Shown here piece by piece: positions 35,925 to 45,853 of a stretch of 64,000 nt of DNA (positions are counted from its first letter, which is position 1; each line of letters begins with the position of its first letter). The notes under the pieces were generated by a model, which worked only from the letters and a program-made list of their open reading frames with translations, was not told the DNA's origin and did no database searches. The DNA is from Neoechinorhynchus agilis (taxonomy: Eukaryota; Acanthocephala): positions 17,794,001 to 17,858,000 of the forward strand of contig CM121341.1 of NCBI GenBank assembly GCA_051530055.1, given 5' to 3'. A program made the position numbers and the translations under genes.

Positions 35925-36860
35925 CCCGGCTGAGAAAGGAGGAGGGCGGTATGACTGAGTTTTTCCAAGTTTCAAATGGTTTCCATTAAGGCTCAGCGCT
36001 GAGTCCGCTTCTGTTCACGGTTGTGATGGATGTCCTAGGTAATTCGGACAAAAACTCAAGAGCCCCATGGGAAATAGTGTTCGCAGACGATTTAGTACTT
36101 AGGGCCGAAAAAGTAAGCTTATTAGAAAAGGATGTGGAAAGGTGGAGACGTGGACTCGAAATTAATGGTTTGAGAGTCAGCAGAACTAAGACGTACTATA
36201 TGGGGTCAGAGAATTTATTCATGCAAGGAGTCAAGGTTGAAAAAAAGGCGAACGTCAAGTATTTGGGTAGTATGGTTAACTTGGACGATTCTTTGCCACC
36301 GGAAATCACCTTACGAATCCAGCAGGCATGGGTGAATTGGAGGAAAGCCTCGGGCATCCTATGTGACCGGAGAGTTACAGCGAACCTCAAGGGACGGGTC
36401 TATGAGGCGGTTGTTAGACCAGCTATGACTTATGCGGCAAAGACTTGAGCCACAAAACAAGAGGATTTCAATAGACTGTCGGTAAATGAGATTAGGATGT
36501 TGCGGTGGGCAGCAGGAATCACAAGAAAGGATAAAGTCAGAAACGAGGAGATCAGAAAGCTGTTCCGTGTGGTACCCATCCGAGATGTGATCGCCAGGAA
36601 AAGGCTGACCCGGGGGAGCGTCTGTCTATGGTAGACTAGGATGACAGGTTGAGGAGGATTGAAAAATTTCGGATTGGGGGGCCAAGGAGAAGAGGACGGC
36701 GGAAGAGAAGGTGGAAAGACTGCCTGAAAGATGATGCGAAGGTGCTTGGGGTGAATGTTTGACATGAACATGCGACCTCTCGTGGAGAGCAAAGCAGTAA
36801 GATATGTGTGTGTGGTATTTCCGGGAAATGAGGTTTCCTATCAGCACAGAAAGTTGAAAA
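35925..36860 (+). mobile_element. RTE-type LINE fragment inserted in the Penelope element
   Basis: The frame at 36,023-36,448 has the RT catalytic block VFADDLVLRAEKVSLLEKDV and the RTE signature GLRVSRTKTYYMGSEN, then VKYLGSMVNLDDSLPPEI. Just before it, GSALSPLLFTVVMDVLG is readable with a stop upstream. The 3' end encodes RRRGRRKRRWKDCLKDDAK, the usual RTE tail. It is 5'-truncated with several breaks. Confidence 0.85.
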
Positions 36861-37850
36861 TAAAATTATTTTATCGACAGACCGTTGTTCTTCACAATCC
36901 TTGAAATTTTGTTGCTCCAACGGTTGGTTTGTGGGCCTATGTCTGGCACTCCAATGCGCAGGTCCATTCAATTTGGGTCCATGACTGTTTCTTTTGACTG
37001 GGTGTTCCTCGCACGGTCCACTTGCTCTCGCGCTGAACTAAGAACATCTTTGGGGTACCCCAACTTGCTGAAAATTCGTTTCAGCTGTTGGATTTCATCA
37101 CTGAAGCACTCCTCACTGCAGGTGTTGTAGACACGATGTAGAAAGCCTTTGAATATACCAACTTTTGTGCTCTTGTTGTAAGCACTGCTCCACAGTATAT
37201 AATTATATGTATCATTTGACTTTCTGTAGACCGATGTAGTAATTTGTGTTCCATTTTTTTTGAATCAACACATCTAGAAACGGCAACCTTCCATTTTCAT
37301 CGGACCTATTCATAGTGAATTTGATTCTATTATGTTGGCGGTTGAGATGTTCCATGAAATCTTCTACATATCTTTTGTAGAAGTCTGGTTTGATCGCATA
37401 TGTTTCCATTGCGCTTTTTTCTAAGTGATCCATGAAGAGATAAGCCAGAACTGGGGCATTAGGTGAACCCATGGCTACGCCCCACTTTTGAACATAATAC
37501 TTTCCATCAAACTCGAAACTTACCGCGCAAGCCAACTCAAGCAGATTCTTTAGATGTGTTTTAGGATCACGACGACTCTGCCAGTGCCCGCACTGTAGTA
37601 TAGTCATAGATATTGTTCAGTCCCAACCATTCTGCTCCCTGTGGGTGTTAAACGACACCTGCATCACATACAAATGTGAACAAAGAACTTCAAGGGAGTG
37701 GTTATTCACACTGCCCTTAGATTAAGGTTGAGCTCTGCCTTGTTCCTTTCTACTGTATCAACCTAACCAATAACGCGATCTAATTTGGACTCGCTTTGCG
37801 TTAAAATGGTGGCGTAGAATTACAACAATATTTGTTTTTTTCCATTTTCC

Positions 37851-39858
37851 TCAGATTTTAGTGACTTTTAATATTGTTTATCAAAGATTCAACATGCTTT
37901 ATTTTTATCGATTTTTCTGCTCCCTAAAATGGTTTAAAGATGAATTTACCGTTTCAAAAGAAACAAAACAACTCTTTTCTAACAGTTGAACGAGTTAGTA
38001 AGCTTTAACATTCATTGCAAGATATAAATTATTTACACAGTTATTCACAATCGAGTCTCCGTCAACATTTTGAAACATTTATAGCGAAGCTTCTCCATCA
38101 CCATAAAGCGATAAATTCAAAACTTTGAATCTGATACCTTCATTTAATTTTGATTCAATCCTATAATCCGGAATTGAAGGGGTCTTTTGGATTTAAAAAT
38201 TTGATCTAATTTTTTATTTCATTGCATTTCGTTCATCCGAAAACGTGCAATGTAGTGCTTAAGAGGTTTGATTTTTGAACTAATCTCATTTAAAGATTTC
38301 ATATCTTGATACTCAAAAGGCAATTTCACCAGCGAAAGTCGTGCCAATCTGCGGATCTTCTTTTGCCTGTGTCGATAAAAAAGGCTGCTAGATGACAGGA
38401 TGTAAGTTTTTTAAGTACAACTCAGCGCACTTATTTGGCCATTACAGTTTCAATGTTGCTTAGATTTTCGACTTTGGGAAAATAGCGATGCAGTGTTAAT
38501 TAAAAATGAGCTTTTGTGGATATTGGGCAAAAATGGTGCAAAAGGATAGAGAATACAAAATTTAGCTACGAAGAGCTAAAAACGTACAGTAGAACGTCGT
38601 TTATCCAAATTAATTGGGACCTGACACAGTTCGGATACGAGATTTTTCAGATAATAAAAAACCCTTTTTATGTAGCGCGGAGAAAGTTGTTTAAAAAGCA
38701 AAATTAGGGTAGAATTACATAATTTTGGCTTTATTGGTGAAAATAAACACTAATTTTTCTCTGTACCATTGCACACCGTCGTTTTTCCTAGCAACAGTAG
38801 TTGCGTAGGACAGTATTCTGATCCGGATAAAATTGAGGTTTCGGATAATTGACGTTTCGAATAATCGACGTTAAACTGTAGTTAAACATGATGATTCTTA
38901 AATAGACAGGGAATATGAACACAATAAAAGGTCACTTGTATCATCTGGAATATTGTAATGACAAATCGCTGTTGGTACTAAGAAATAGTCGATTTTCGTT
39001 AGTCAGTAAACACGATTATTTTAAATCTTCACAAATTTCTTTTCGTTGGTAGAAAAGTATACGCTTTAACGTCAATTTACAACTTCTTAAAAATCTGTGT
39101 AAGTCGCGTGGGGCGTTTGATGGGATAAAACCAAATAGCTCGCGTGATTTTAAGCTTTTTTTGCTAAAACGAATTTAAGCTCTCCACTTATTGGATGTTA
39201 GAACGACGTTTTGCCTGATTAATCAAAATGAGAAAAATACAATGATGATTAACAATTCACAGCAATAAGTATTTTTAGATTTGTAAATTGAAATGCCAAT
39301 AATTTTCATTTATGTTGAAAAACAATACATTTTAGCTCTTCGTATACTAATTTTGTTTATTAATTTTTTCATTTACAATTAAAAATGCGATCAAACATAT
39401 AGCAGAGGAAAACAAACTTCTTACAAAAATGTCTCAAATGGAATTATAATGTTCAGGGGAAAAGATACTCTTTTTTGGTAGTTATACCAACCGCAGATTT
39501 AAATGGACGAATTTATTCGTACAATGCAGACATTATGAAGGTTTCGCACATAGTAAAAAGTTTATAAACAATGGCAAACTTTGATAATGTCAGAATTATT
39601 CGCCGAAATATTTAAATTTGGGGTGGTATAACTACTAAAAGAAAGTATGAAATAAGTATCTGTAAGTGCTCGGTTCTTTACAACGGAAAATTCTGTACAG
39701 TGTATCATAATCGTCAAATTCTCAAATATCTTTTGCTTAAAACCCTTCTAAGACACAGAACCGTTTCCGAGCATTTTATTGCAGCGATTTTTTGCTGGAT
39801 ATTCTCAGGATAAGACTCGCAGTTTTGAGATTTTTACAGTTACGATTTTCGTGTATAT
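37851..39858. other. Intergenic, AT-rich, with one MITE
   Basis: No gene supported. Apart from the pogo-like MITE at 38,586-38,884 I see no structure. Confidence 0.4.
38586..38884. mobile_element. Pogo/Tigger-like MITE
   Basis: About 295 bp with terminal inverted repeats CAGTAGAACGTCGTTTATCC and, from the other end, CAGTTTAACGTCGATTATTC, flanked by TA on both sides. The terminus CAGTNGAACNTCGNTTATCCG and TA target are known for pogo/Tigger transposons. It has no transposase and is non-autonomous. Confidence 0.78.
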
Positions 39859-40119
39859 TTGGCTTGCTCATATATGTCCCTGCGACAAAAGATAAAAAAC
39901 GTGCGGATTTTACAATACCTCAATGAAAAACGAAGCCCATTCGTCAGTTTAACGCATTGGACTGAAAATTTTCATGAGAATTTTCGATCGGTAGAGGACA
40001 AAGATCCCATGCCTGAAAGAAATGGAGTACAACTTCGTGAAGAAATTGTCGATAATTTTGCGTCACAAATAAGTGGTACGAACACTCCTTCATTTTTAAG
40101 GATCACAAATCGATCTTAG
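39859..40119 (+). CDS. Small unrecognised ORF, 86 aa
   Basis: Hydrophilic frame with no domain. Its end overlaps the convergent 81-aa frame by 24 bp. It could be an exon of a larger transcript, but no splice partner was found. Confidence 0.25.
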   Translation: MACSYMSLRQKIKNVRILQYLNEKRSPFVSLTHWTENFHENFRSVEDKDPMPERNGVQLREEIVDNFASQISGTNTPSFLRITNRS

Positions 40120-40341
40120 AATCTCCTTTATCTTCTCAATTCGTTCACTCGATTTCCGTCCAAAAAGCCGCAAATAATCTAAAGTGATGGAAGCACATTT
40201 GTCAGCCATTTTTTTGCTTTGTCGATCAATTTCCGTAATTTGCTTCTCAATTGCAGAAATTTGATTCATGATTTCTATTAATCGAACGGAAAGGAGGTCC
40301 TCGAAGGAACTGCTTTCCTCGTTTCCGCTTGATTTATCCAT
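40096..40341 (-). CDS. Small coiled-coil protein, 81 aa
   Basis: Almost the whole chain is a heptad-like helix (IEIMNQISAIEKQITEIDRQ and onward) with an acidic serine-rich start. Size and composition resemble small subunits of BLOC/BORC-type or kinetochore complexes, but I cannot name one. It starts 70 bp from the divergent frame at 40,412, so the two may share a promoter. Confidence 0.42.
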   Translation of the reverse strand: MDKSSGNEESSSFEDLLSVRLIEIMNQISAIEKQITEIDRQSKKMADKCASITLDYLRLFGRKSSERIEKIKEILRSICDP

Positions 40342-40411
40342 TGTCTAGAACTAAGGAGTTTCGACTTTCAGTGCTTGTTATCGTTTTTTTTATTTAGATC
40401 TTCGGTGAAAA

Positions 40412-40684
40412 ATGTCACTAACAAGGTTACGGTCTCTAAGTGAGGAAATAGCACTCTGTAGGCAAAATATGAAGTTTCATATTGTCATACTTTCTCTCTT
40501 CATGATTCGGCTCAATGTACATTTTTACTGCGATTGTCATCGGCAAACGTGGTTATTTTTGAAGCAAATTTCAAAGCTTTGGAAAAAAAACATGATTGAT
40601 TTCGTACGTGAATTTTTCCCCTATAACGAGTGGGATTTCGTACGAAAAGTGGATTTTTCCAATTGTCTTTTTAGGGTACTTTAA
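40412..40684 (+). CDS. Possible first exon(s) of an unrecognised gene
   Basis: Frame begins MSLTRLRSLSEEIALCRQNM; a GTGAGG donor-like site lies inside it. A good acceptor (CTTTTTAG) occurs at about 40,674, followed by another frame to 40,808. The exon structure is not resolved and no domain is recognised. Confidence 0.25.
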   Translation: MSLTRLRSLSEEIALCRQNMKFHIVILSLFMIRLNVHFYCDCHRQTWLFLKQISKLWKKNMIDFVREFFPYNEWDFVRKVDFSNCLFRVL

Positions 40685-40868
40685 GCTAAAGATGGCGAAG
40701 TTTGATAATTCATTTTTTACAAAGCGGTGTTCCAGTAACGAAAAAGGATTTATTACGGACTCAGTTTGGTGTAAGCAGCGTCCTTCACGAATTCCGGTTT
40801 CATATTAGTTTTTAATTTAAGACTAACTAAGATTTTAGAGTCAGAATCGTACTTTTAGATATTAGGAG

Positions 40869-41330
40869 ATGAACAGCAACTTTAGCAACGGCGGCAATAA
40901 TTCCAGCAACCCAGAGATTCCAGTTGATCTAAGTAAAGATGTTGTTGATAACGATGAATCGGTGATTGACGAATTGGCCGACTATAGACCGAATGATCCA
41001 TCTGGAGAATCTGCGGTGAAGAACACTATAAGAAGCATGCAACAGGTAATGCCGGACTGTCCAGAAGACAGCGATGCTGCCGAAGTACTTGAATACACCT
41101 ACATCCACCTTAAAGCGTGGACAGTTGCGCAAGCCATGATAAGACTACATAGAGGTGATGATTCAACGGAGGATGAAATTAAAAAATGCGTAGAAGCCGA
41201 GAATTCAATATTCGAACATGCAATCGATGTGGTCTCAGAAATGTTTGAAGGAACGTCGTTCAACATAGGTTCGACAGTAGAGTCAATGAGGCAAAGGCGT
41301 GAGGAAGCCAAAGTGAGCACAGCCAAATAA
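40869..41330 (+). CDS. Unrecognised acidic protein, 153 aa
   Basis: Complete frame from Met to stop. The N terminus is Asn/Ser/Gly-rich and disordered. The rest is acidic and helical, with a C-terminal charged helix (ESMRQRREEAKVST). No signal or membrane segment and no known family. The upstream TTAGAG and TTAGGAG sites may be acceptors. Confidence 0.42.
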   Translation: MNSNFSNGGNNSSNPEIPVDLSKDVVDNDESVIDELADYRPNDPSGESAVKNTIRSMQQVMPDCPEDSDAAEVLEYTYIHLKAWTVAQAMIRLHRGDDSTEDEIKKCVEAENSIFEHAIDVVSEMFEGTSFNIGSTVESMRQRREEAKVSTAK

Positions 41331-41343
41331 CCCGCGGGCAGTC

Positions 41344-41965
41344 ATTAAAATTTTCTTAAGAATCAAGCTGAATCATTCACCAATTTCAGCACGTTAAATG
41401 GTTACTTAAAATCCTTTTTTGTGACGAAAGTTAAAATCGATACAATCTCGTACACTATAGAAAATATTGAAACTATCGACTTTATAGAAATACACAAATC
41501 TCATTCAACACAACAGTCGTTATGCTACATTCTAACCGTTCCGATAAATAGTCTTAATTTTGCAACGAGCAAACATTCTGTTGGCATGAGCATTAGGCAA
41601 AATTCTATCCAATTGTTCCTCCGAGTGGATGTGTATTCTCAATGGCGAGTTGTAACACACTCGAGTTTTATTGAAATGAAGCTTGCGAATTTTCAATGCC
41701 TCAGCCTCCTTCTCAAGCATTGTTAAAGTGTTAACTCTGCACCAAATTTTCTCAAAAATCAATCTGAATCATTCACCAATTTCAGCATATTAAATGGTTA
41801 CTTAAATCCTTTTTTGGTGACGAAAGTGAAAATCGATACAATCTCGTGCCCTTTCAAGTGCGGATTTAACACTTTAACGATGCTTGAGAAGTAGGCTAAG
41901 GCCTTGAAAATTCGCAAGATTGATTTAAATAAAACTCGAGTGTGTTACGATTCGTTATTGAGAAT
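41344..41965. mobile_element. Foldback element FB3 whose loop carries a copy of the flanking DNA
   Basis: Inverted arms at about 41,605-41,735 and 41,865-41,965 share TCTCAATGGCGAGTTGTAAC, ACTCGAGTTTTATTGAAATG and TCAAGCAT(T)GTTAAAGTG. The loop (about 41,745-41,860) repeats the upstream flank 41,344-41,455 in direct orientation (CTGAATCATTCACCAATTTC onward) with some differences. A related element lies at 60,985-61,181. It has no coding capacity. Confidence 0.75.
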
Positions 41966-43062
41966 TTAGCAAAATGCAATGAATTTGGGTCCAATTTCTA
42001 AGCTGAGATATTTTCCAGCAACACCAATCTAAATCGATTAACAAAATTACAATATTTCCCACATATCACAGCATCAAACAATTCATTCGTGAAATACTGT
42101 CCAAGAAACTTGCCACTTTTTTTAAATCAAATGCAGTTGAACGGGACGATTTTTTGCACGTTGATCGGATTAATGTTAAACTCGTTTGTAATAACATGAA
42201 GAGTCATTCTCTCACGACGACTCAATAAATTAAGATGCTGATAATTCATCGACCGGAATAATCGCTCATGATAGACAAGTAGAATTCATATTACTGTAAT
42301 GTGATGATTATCGATGACCTTTGTATTTTCGTAGTTTCTCGGCGAGGTAAACATGATAATTCTGATGTAAGCAGCGTCTAAGGCTTACACTAACGTTTTA
42401 CTAAAAATAACCGATTTCCTAATTTTAAGATGCGTCGATTAACCTTCTAGCAGCAAAAATGCAAAATGTAGGAGGGATGAAACTCCCGCTCCTTTGATTT
42501 TCCTCACATTATGAAGGGTAATGCAACGGGATGAATTGAAACGATTTTCAGTAAAATTTCTAGACGACGGTATTTTTCACAACTTTATTTTATCGAATAA
42601 TCAATGTTTAAATTAAAAAATGTTTATAATTTTTTTCCCTACTGTTCGATTGCAAAACTATCTTGGGATTAAATTAAAAACGAGGAATTAATAATTCGTT
42701 AATCTGTAAAAGATTATTTTCTTTTTTAATGCATCGTAGAAAAGTTAAATGGATTTTAATGAAAAAATTATAGCTTACGAAGAGACAAAAACGATTTTAA
42801 ATATGAAAATCTAATGGATTTCGGGAAGGAAACATGAAATACTGTTCAGTTGGTAAAGCGGCTGAAATTCAAACTTGAAACGAAGCTGTATTATTTTTCA
42901 AAATGAAATATTGCTTATAACGCCGTTGCAAAGTTTAAGGTCTACCAGCGTTTTTAGAGAGATATATTTGAAACGAATGTGCACGAGTTTCAAAAATGTT
43001 CTACCTCGTCGACAAAAGAGATTTTTCTTTAAATATTAGTAATAAAATACCTTCTCATGGTA
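41966..43062. other. Intergenic, no gene seen
   Basis: AT-rich, no open frame of note, no recognisable repeat. Confidence 0.4.
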
Positions 43063-43578
43063 CTACTGAGTTCCACAATTTAACGTTCTAGCTGCAGAAT
43101 TGGCCCGGTTGTTTAACCGATAGTGACGATCGATAACGTGTTGTATTTTCCGTACTAAAAGCATGACAGCGCTCCATCCGTACGAATTTAACGGATTTCG
43201 AATGATATTCCCAACAATAACATCAAGTTGATTCTCTTTGATTTGACGTAGATTTAATCGAAGACCCAAAATCTGGTCTATAACGTTTCGAGCAAATCGC
43301 CAATCAACGATCATGAAGCTGTCTTTTTTCATGCAGTTCTTGAGATCGACTGTAAGTCGTCCTAAAATGGATTCAGTGTATCCTTGGCTCAGATTGTGAT
43401 CCATTTCAGCATCCAGAAATTCAAAACATTTATAGACCGGTATTGGTGTTGCAAACGTATTCGAATGTCTCACATATTTGCGTTTCAGTTTGCAAAACAT
43501 TTGAGTAACACGTAGTCTTGATCGAAACTGTCGCCGGGTATAACGATATTCGGAGCTCGCCGTCCATGAGGTGGTCAC
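43063..43578 (-). CDS. Unrecognised basic protein, 171 aa
   Basis: Complete frame, Arg-rich at the N terminus (YTRRQFRSRLRVTQMFCKLK) and predicted mostly helical after residue 60. It has no signal peptide, membrane segment or named domain. The size of the frame in AT-rich DNA makes a real exon likely. Confidence 0.4.
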   Translation of the reverse strand: MTTSWTASSEYRYTRRQFRSRLRVTQMFCKLKRKYVRHSNTFATPIPVYKCFEFLDAEMDHNLSQGYTESILGRLTVDLKNCMKKDSFMIVDWRFARNVIDQILGLRLNLRQIKENQLDVIVGNIIRNPLNSYGWSAVMLLVRKIQHVIDRHYRLNNRANSAARTLNCGTQ

Positions 43579-44028
43579 GAGTGCGGTTTAATCTAGAAGA
43601 ACATTATGGCATATTTAGCATGCAGTTAAAAAATCGATGAAAGTATTGAATATCAAAAAAAATTTATAGATAAAAAATTGGGATTAGCACCATAAAGCGA
43701 GGCCCTGTTTTTTATGTTCGCACCTTTGATTGAGTAAAGAGTGAAACTAAAAATGAAGGCTAAACTTTAGAATAAGTTCGATCAAATTGAGCGAGTGGTC
43801 TTAACGACTGCGAGCGGAGAAGCAATAAATAACGAGGTAGGCCCTATAGCGGACCTTCTAAAAACAATCCATTATGTTATAAATGGTCTTAACATATTTT
43901 GTTGAAATATTTTATGAGGAAGCCACGCCTCGTCAGTCATCTAAAAGGATTTTAGTTGTATGGCTCAGAATGCGAATTAATTCAATCAAATATTTTTTAA
44001 GTGCTGAAGTGAACATCTTTTGCAAGGC

Positions 44029-44675
44029 TGATAATTTTTCCTTGGCCACGCAGCCCATTGATCTGGTCCAGGGAAGCGCATGAAATCACTCAATACTTTG
44101 AACCATTCCTCAAATACCTACCGAGGAGGCGGGACTCATCAGTGAGTTTCCTCCACCCTTAAACAAAATACTTCGTCCCCTTTCGTTATGAGTCATCGAC
44201 AATAACGATATTGAAATCTTTGACTCTGCAAAAGGGATTCGGGGTTCAAGTCCGTTGGACCATCTTGACACAACTACGGAATGTTCAAACTCTGAAAGTT
44301 TTCATTTTTAATTCTAGACCAATGAATTTCTCTATTTTTGAAGTCGGGCCAGCAGGTAACTTTTATTCGGTATCTATCTATGTGCGGCCCTTTTCATGGC
44401 TGATAATTTTTCCTTGGCCACACAGCCCATTGATCTGGTCCAGGGAAGCGCATGAAATCACTCAATACTTTGAACCATTCCTCAAATACCTACCGAGGAG
44501 GCGGGACTCATCAGTGAGTTTCCTCCACCCTTAAACAAAATACTTCGTCCCCTTTCGTTATGAGTCATCGACAATAACGATATTGAAATCTTTGACTCTG
44601 CAAAAGGGATTCGGGGTTCAAGTCCGTTGGACCATCTTGACACAACTACAGAATGTTCAAACTCTGAAAGTTTTA
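44029..44675 (+). repeat. Tandem duplication with 372-bp period, containing DR1 copies
   Basis: 44,029-44,303 and 44,401-44,675 are nearly identical (seen differences: CACG/CACA and CTACGG/CTACAG). Each holds the DR1 part GGTCCAGGGAAGCGCATG and a stretch GGGGTTCAAGTCCGTTGGAC that resembles a tRNA B box, but no tRNA cloverleaf can be drawn. Between the copies, 44,330-44,400 restores the DR1 start GAAGTCGGGCCAGCAGGTAA. Confidence 0.85.
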
Positions 44676-44769
44676 AGCATGGGCCAATCATTGAATTATT
44701 TTTATCGTTATTCCGGTTAGCCGATTACATTTATTCTCAAAGTGTTAAAGTTCGGTATGGAAGCGTAAA

Positions 44770-44875
44770 AAATTTACAACCTTATGGTTCAGGGTATTTT
44801 ATGCCCTTCCCTGACCAAGATCGGTGGGCTGTGTGTACCCAAGGAAAAATAATCGGCCGTTTAAGGGATATTGTA
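44770..44875 (-). repeat. Dispersed repeat DR1, minus-strand copy
   Basis: The reverse complement reads ATTTTTCCTTGGGTACACAC...AGCCCACCGATCTTGGTC, matching the DR1 copy at 63,690. It sits directly after the tandem duplication in opposite orientation. Confidence 0.65.
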
Positions 44876-44937
44876 GAGAAGTTGTTCATTTCTAAATGTG
44901 TTCTTTGGTGACTCGGATTTAAATCTTTACTAATTTA

Positions 44938-45110
44938 TTTCCCTGATATTGTACCTCTCGGATAATTCCGACAGTTCAACATGTAAATTGTTTCGAGATG
45001 AATGTGAAATGTATAAAGCTGTTTTTCGCAGTGAGAGTTCGTTAGCGAAAATTGATTACAATGACAAACATTGAGAGAAAATGTCGGAATTATCCTCGAG
45101 GTGAAATATC
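44938..45110. mobile_element. Short MITE with inverted ends
   Basis: CTGATATTGTACCTCTCGGA...TAATTCCGACA at the left is the near-perfect inverse of TGTCGGAATTATCCTCGAGG...TGATATTTCA-side sequence at the right. Length is about 170 bp with no coding. The family is not known. Confidence 0.6.
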
Positions 45111-45459
45111 AGAAATATATTTATTATTCTCAATATATCGTCCGTCTCGTTCTTCAGGTTGCTTTCACTTCAACACTGAAAATCACATATACGGCTACAA
45201 GTACATTGGGTAAAATAATCCAATAAAATACGTTTTATCCGAAATGTGATTATGATCACTACATCCTCAACACTACCATACCAAAGGACTTGCTGTTGCT
45301 TTTAAACAAAAGTGAAGCGTATTGGAACTGCTGTGCACGACAGAATTCACAAGAAGTCGACGTCATTGAATTTTTAGGTTTCCTCGGTCGGAGGATATTC
45401 CCTAGTTTTCAATTTTCTTGTTTTTAGCTTTTTCTAATAGCTCGAAAAAGTAATTTACT

Positions 45460-45700
45460 GTAAAGAAATTATTCATTGTAGTTTCAGTTTCAATTAGCGA
45501 TGTTTGATTTAGAAAAGTAGATTTATATTGAAAATTTTGGGCTTTTTCGTTGGCTTTCTTCAGTCAATTGTTTCGCAAGTTTTTAGCACGTTGAAGTGAA
45601 AGACTTGCGAAACAATTGACTGAAGAAGACCAATGAAAAGACCGAAATTTTCAAGATAAATCTATTTTTCTGAATCAAACATCGCTAATTGAAACTGAAA
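45460..45700. mobile_element. Foldback MITE, family FB1, copy 3
   Basis: A 241-bp palindromic element flanked by a perfect 10-bp duplication GTAATTTACT (45,450-45,459 and 45,701-45,710). It shares arm sequence (CTGAAGAAG, TTTTCGTTGG) and length with the element at 17,200. It lies about 150 bp upstream of the WDR82-like start codon. Confidence 0.88.
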
Positions 45701-45853
45701 GTAATTTACTTTGGCAAATCGAGCGTTGTTTTAAAGGGGACTATTCTATCAAACGAATTGGCAATAATATTGGATTTGACGAATAGTGATTTTTTTCCTC
45801 CACTTTTGCGAATACCTTTTTTATATGTTTTTAAGAACCGTTTCGAAGCTTCA

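Larger units (their letters stand above)
35430..37850 (-). mobile_element. Penelope-like element, degraded and split by a LINE
   Basis: On the minus strand, 37,212-37,607 reads as Penelope-type reverse transcriptase (FDGKYYVQKWGVAMGSPNAP, LAYLFMDHLEKSAME, FYKRYVEDF, LPFLDVLIQKK). 36,870-37,130 gives the finger/linker part. 35,699-35,911 encodes the GIY-YIG endonuclease (YKVSSSKCNSNYIGQICRNP, KKRLAEHKRST), and a hammerhead-ribozyme core follows at 35,471-35,500. This order (RT, GIY-YIG, ribozyme-bearing terminal repeat) is typical of Penelope elements. An RTE-type LINE on the plus strand occupies about 35,925-36,860. Confidence 0.87.
43579..45449. other. Intergenic, dense in repeats
   Basis: No gene supported. 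It contains a tandem duplication (44,029-44,675), copies of dispersed repeat DR1 and a MITE with inverted ends (44,938-45,110). Confidence 0.45.

Noticed and set aside
44217-44290. Possible tRNA gene with B box GGTTCAAGTCC
   Set aside because: No A box at the right distance and no pairing acceptor stem or anticodon arm; the sequence is part of a repeat.
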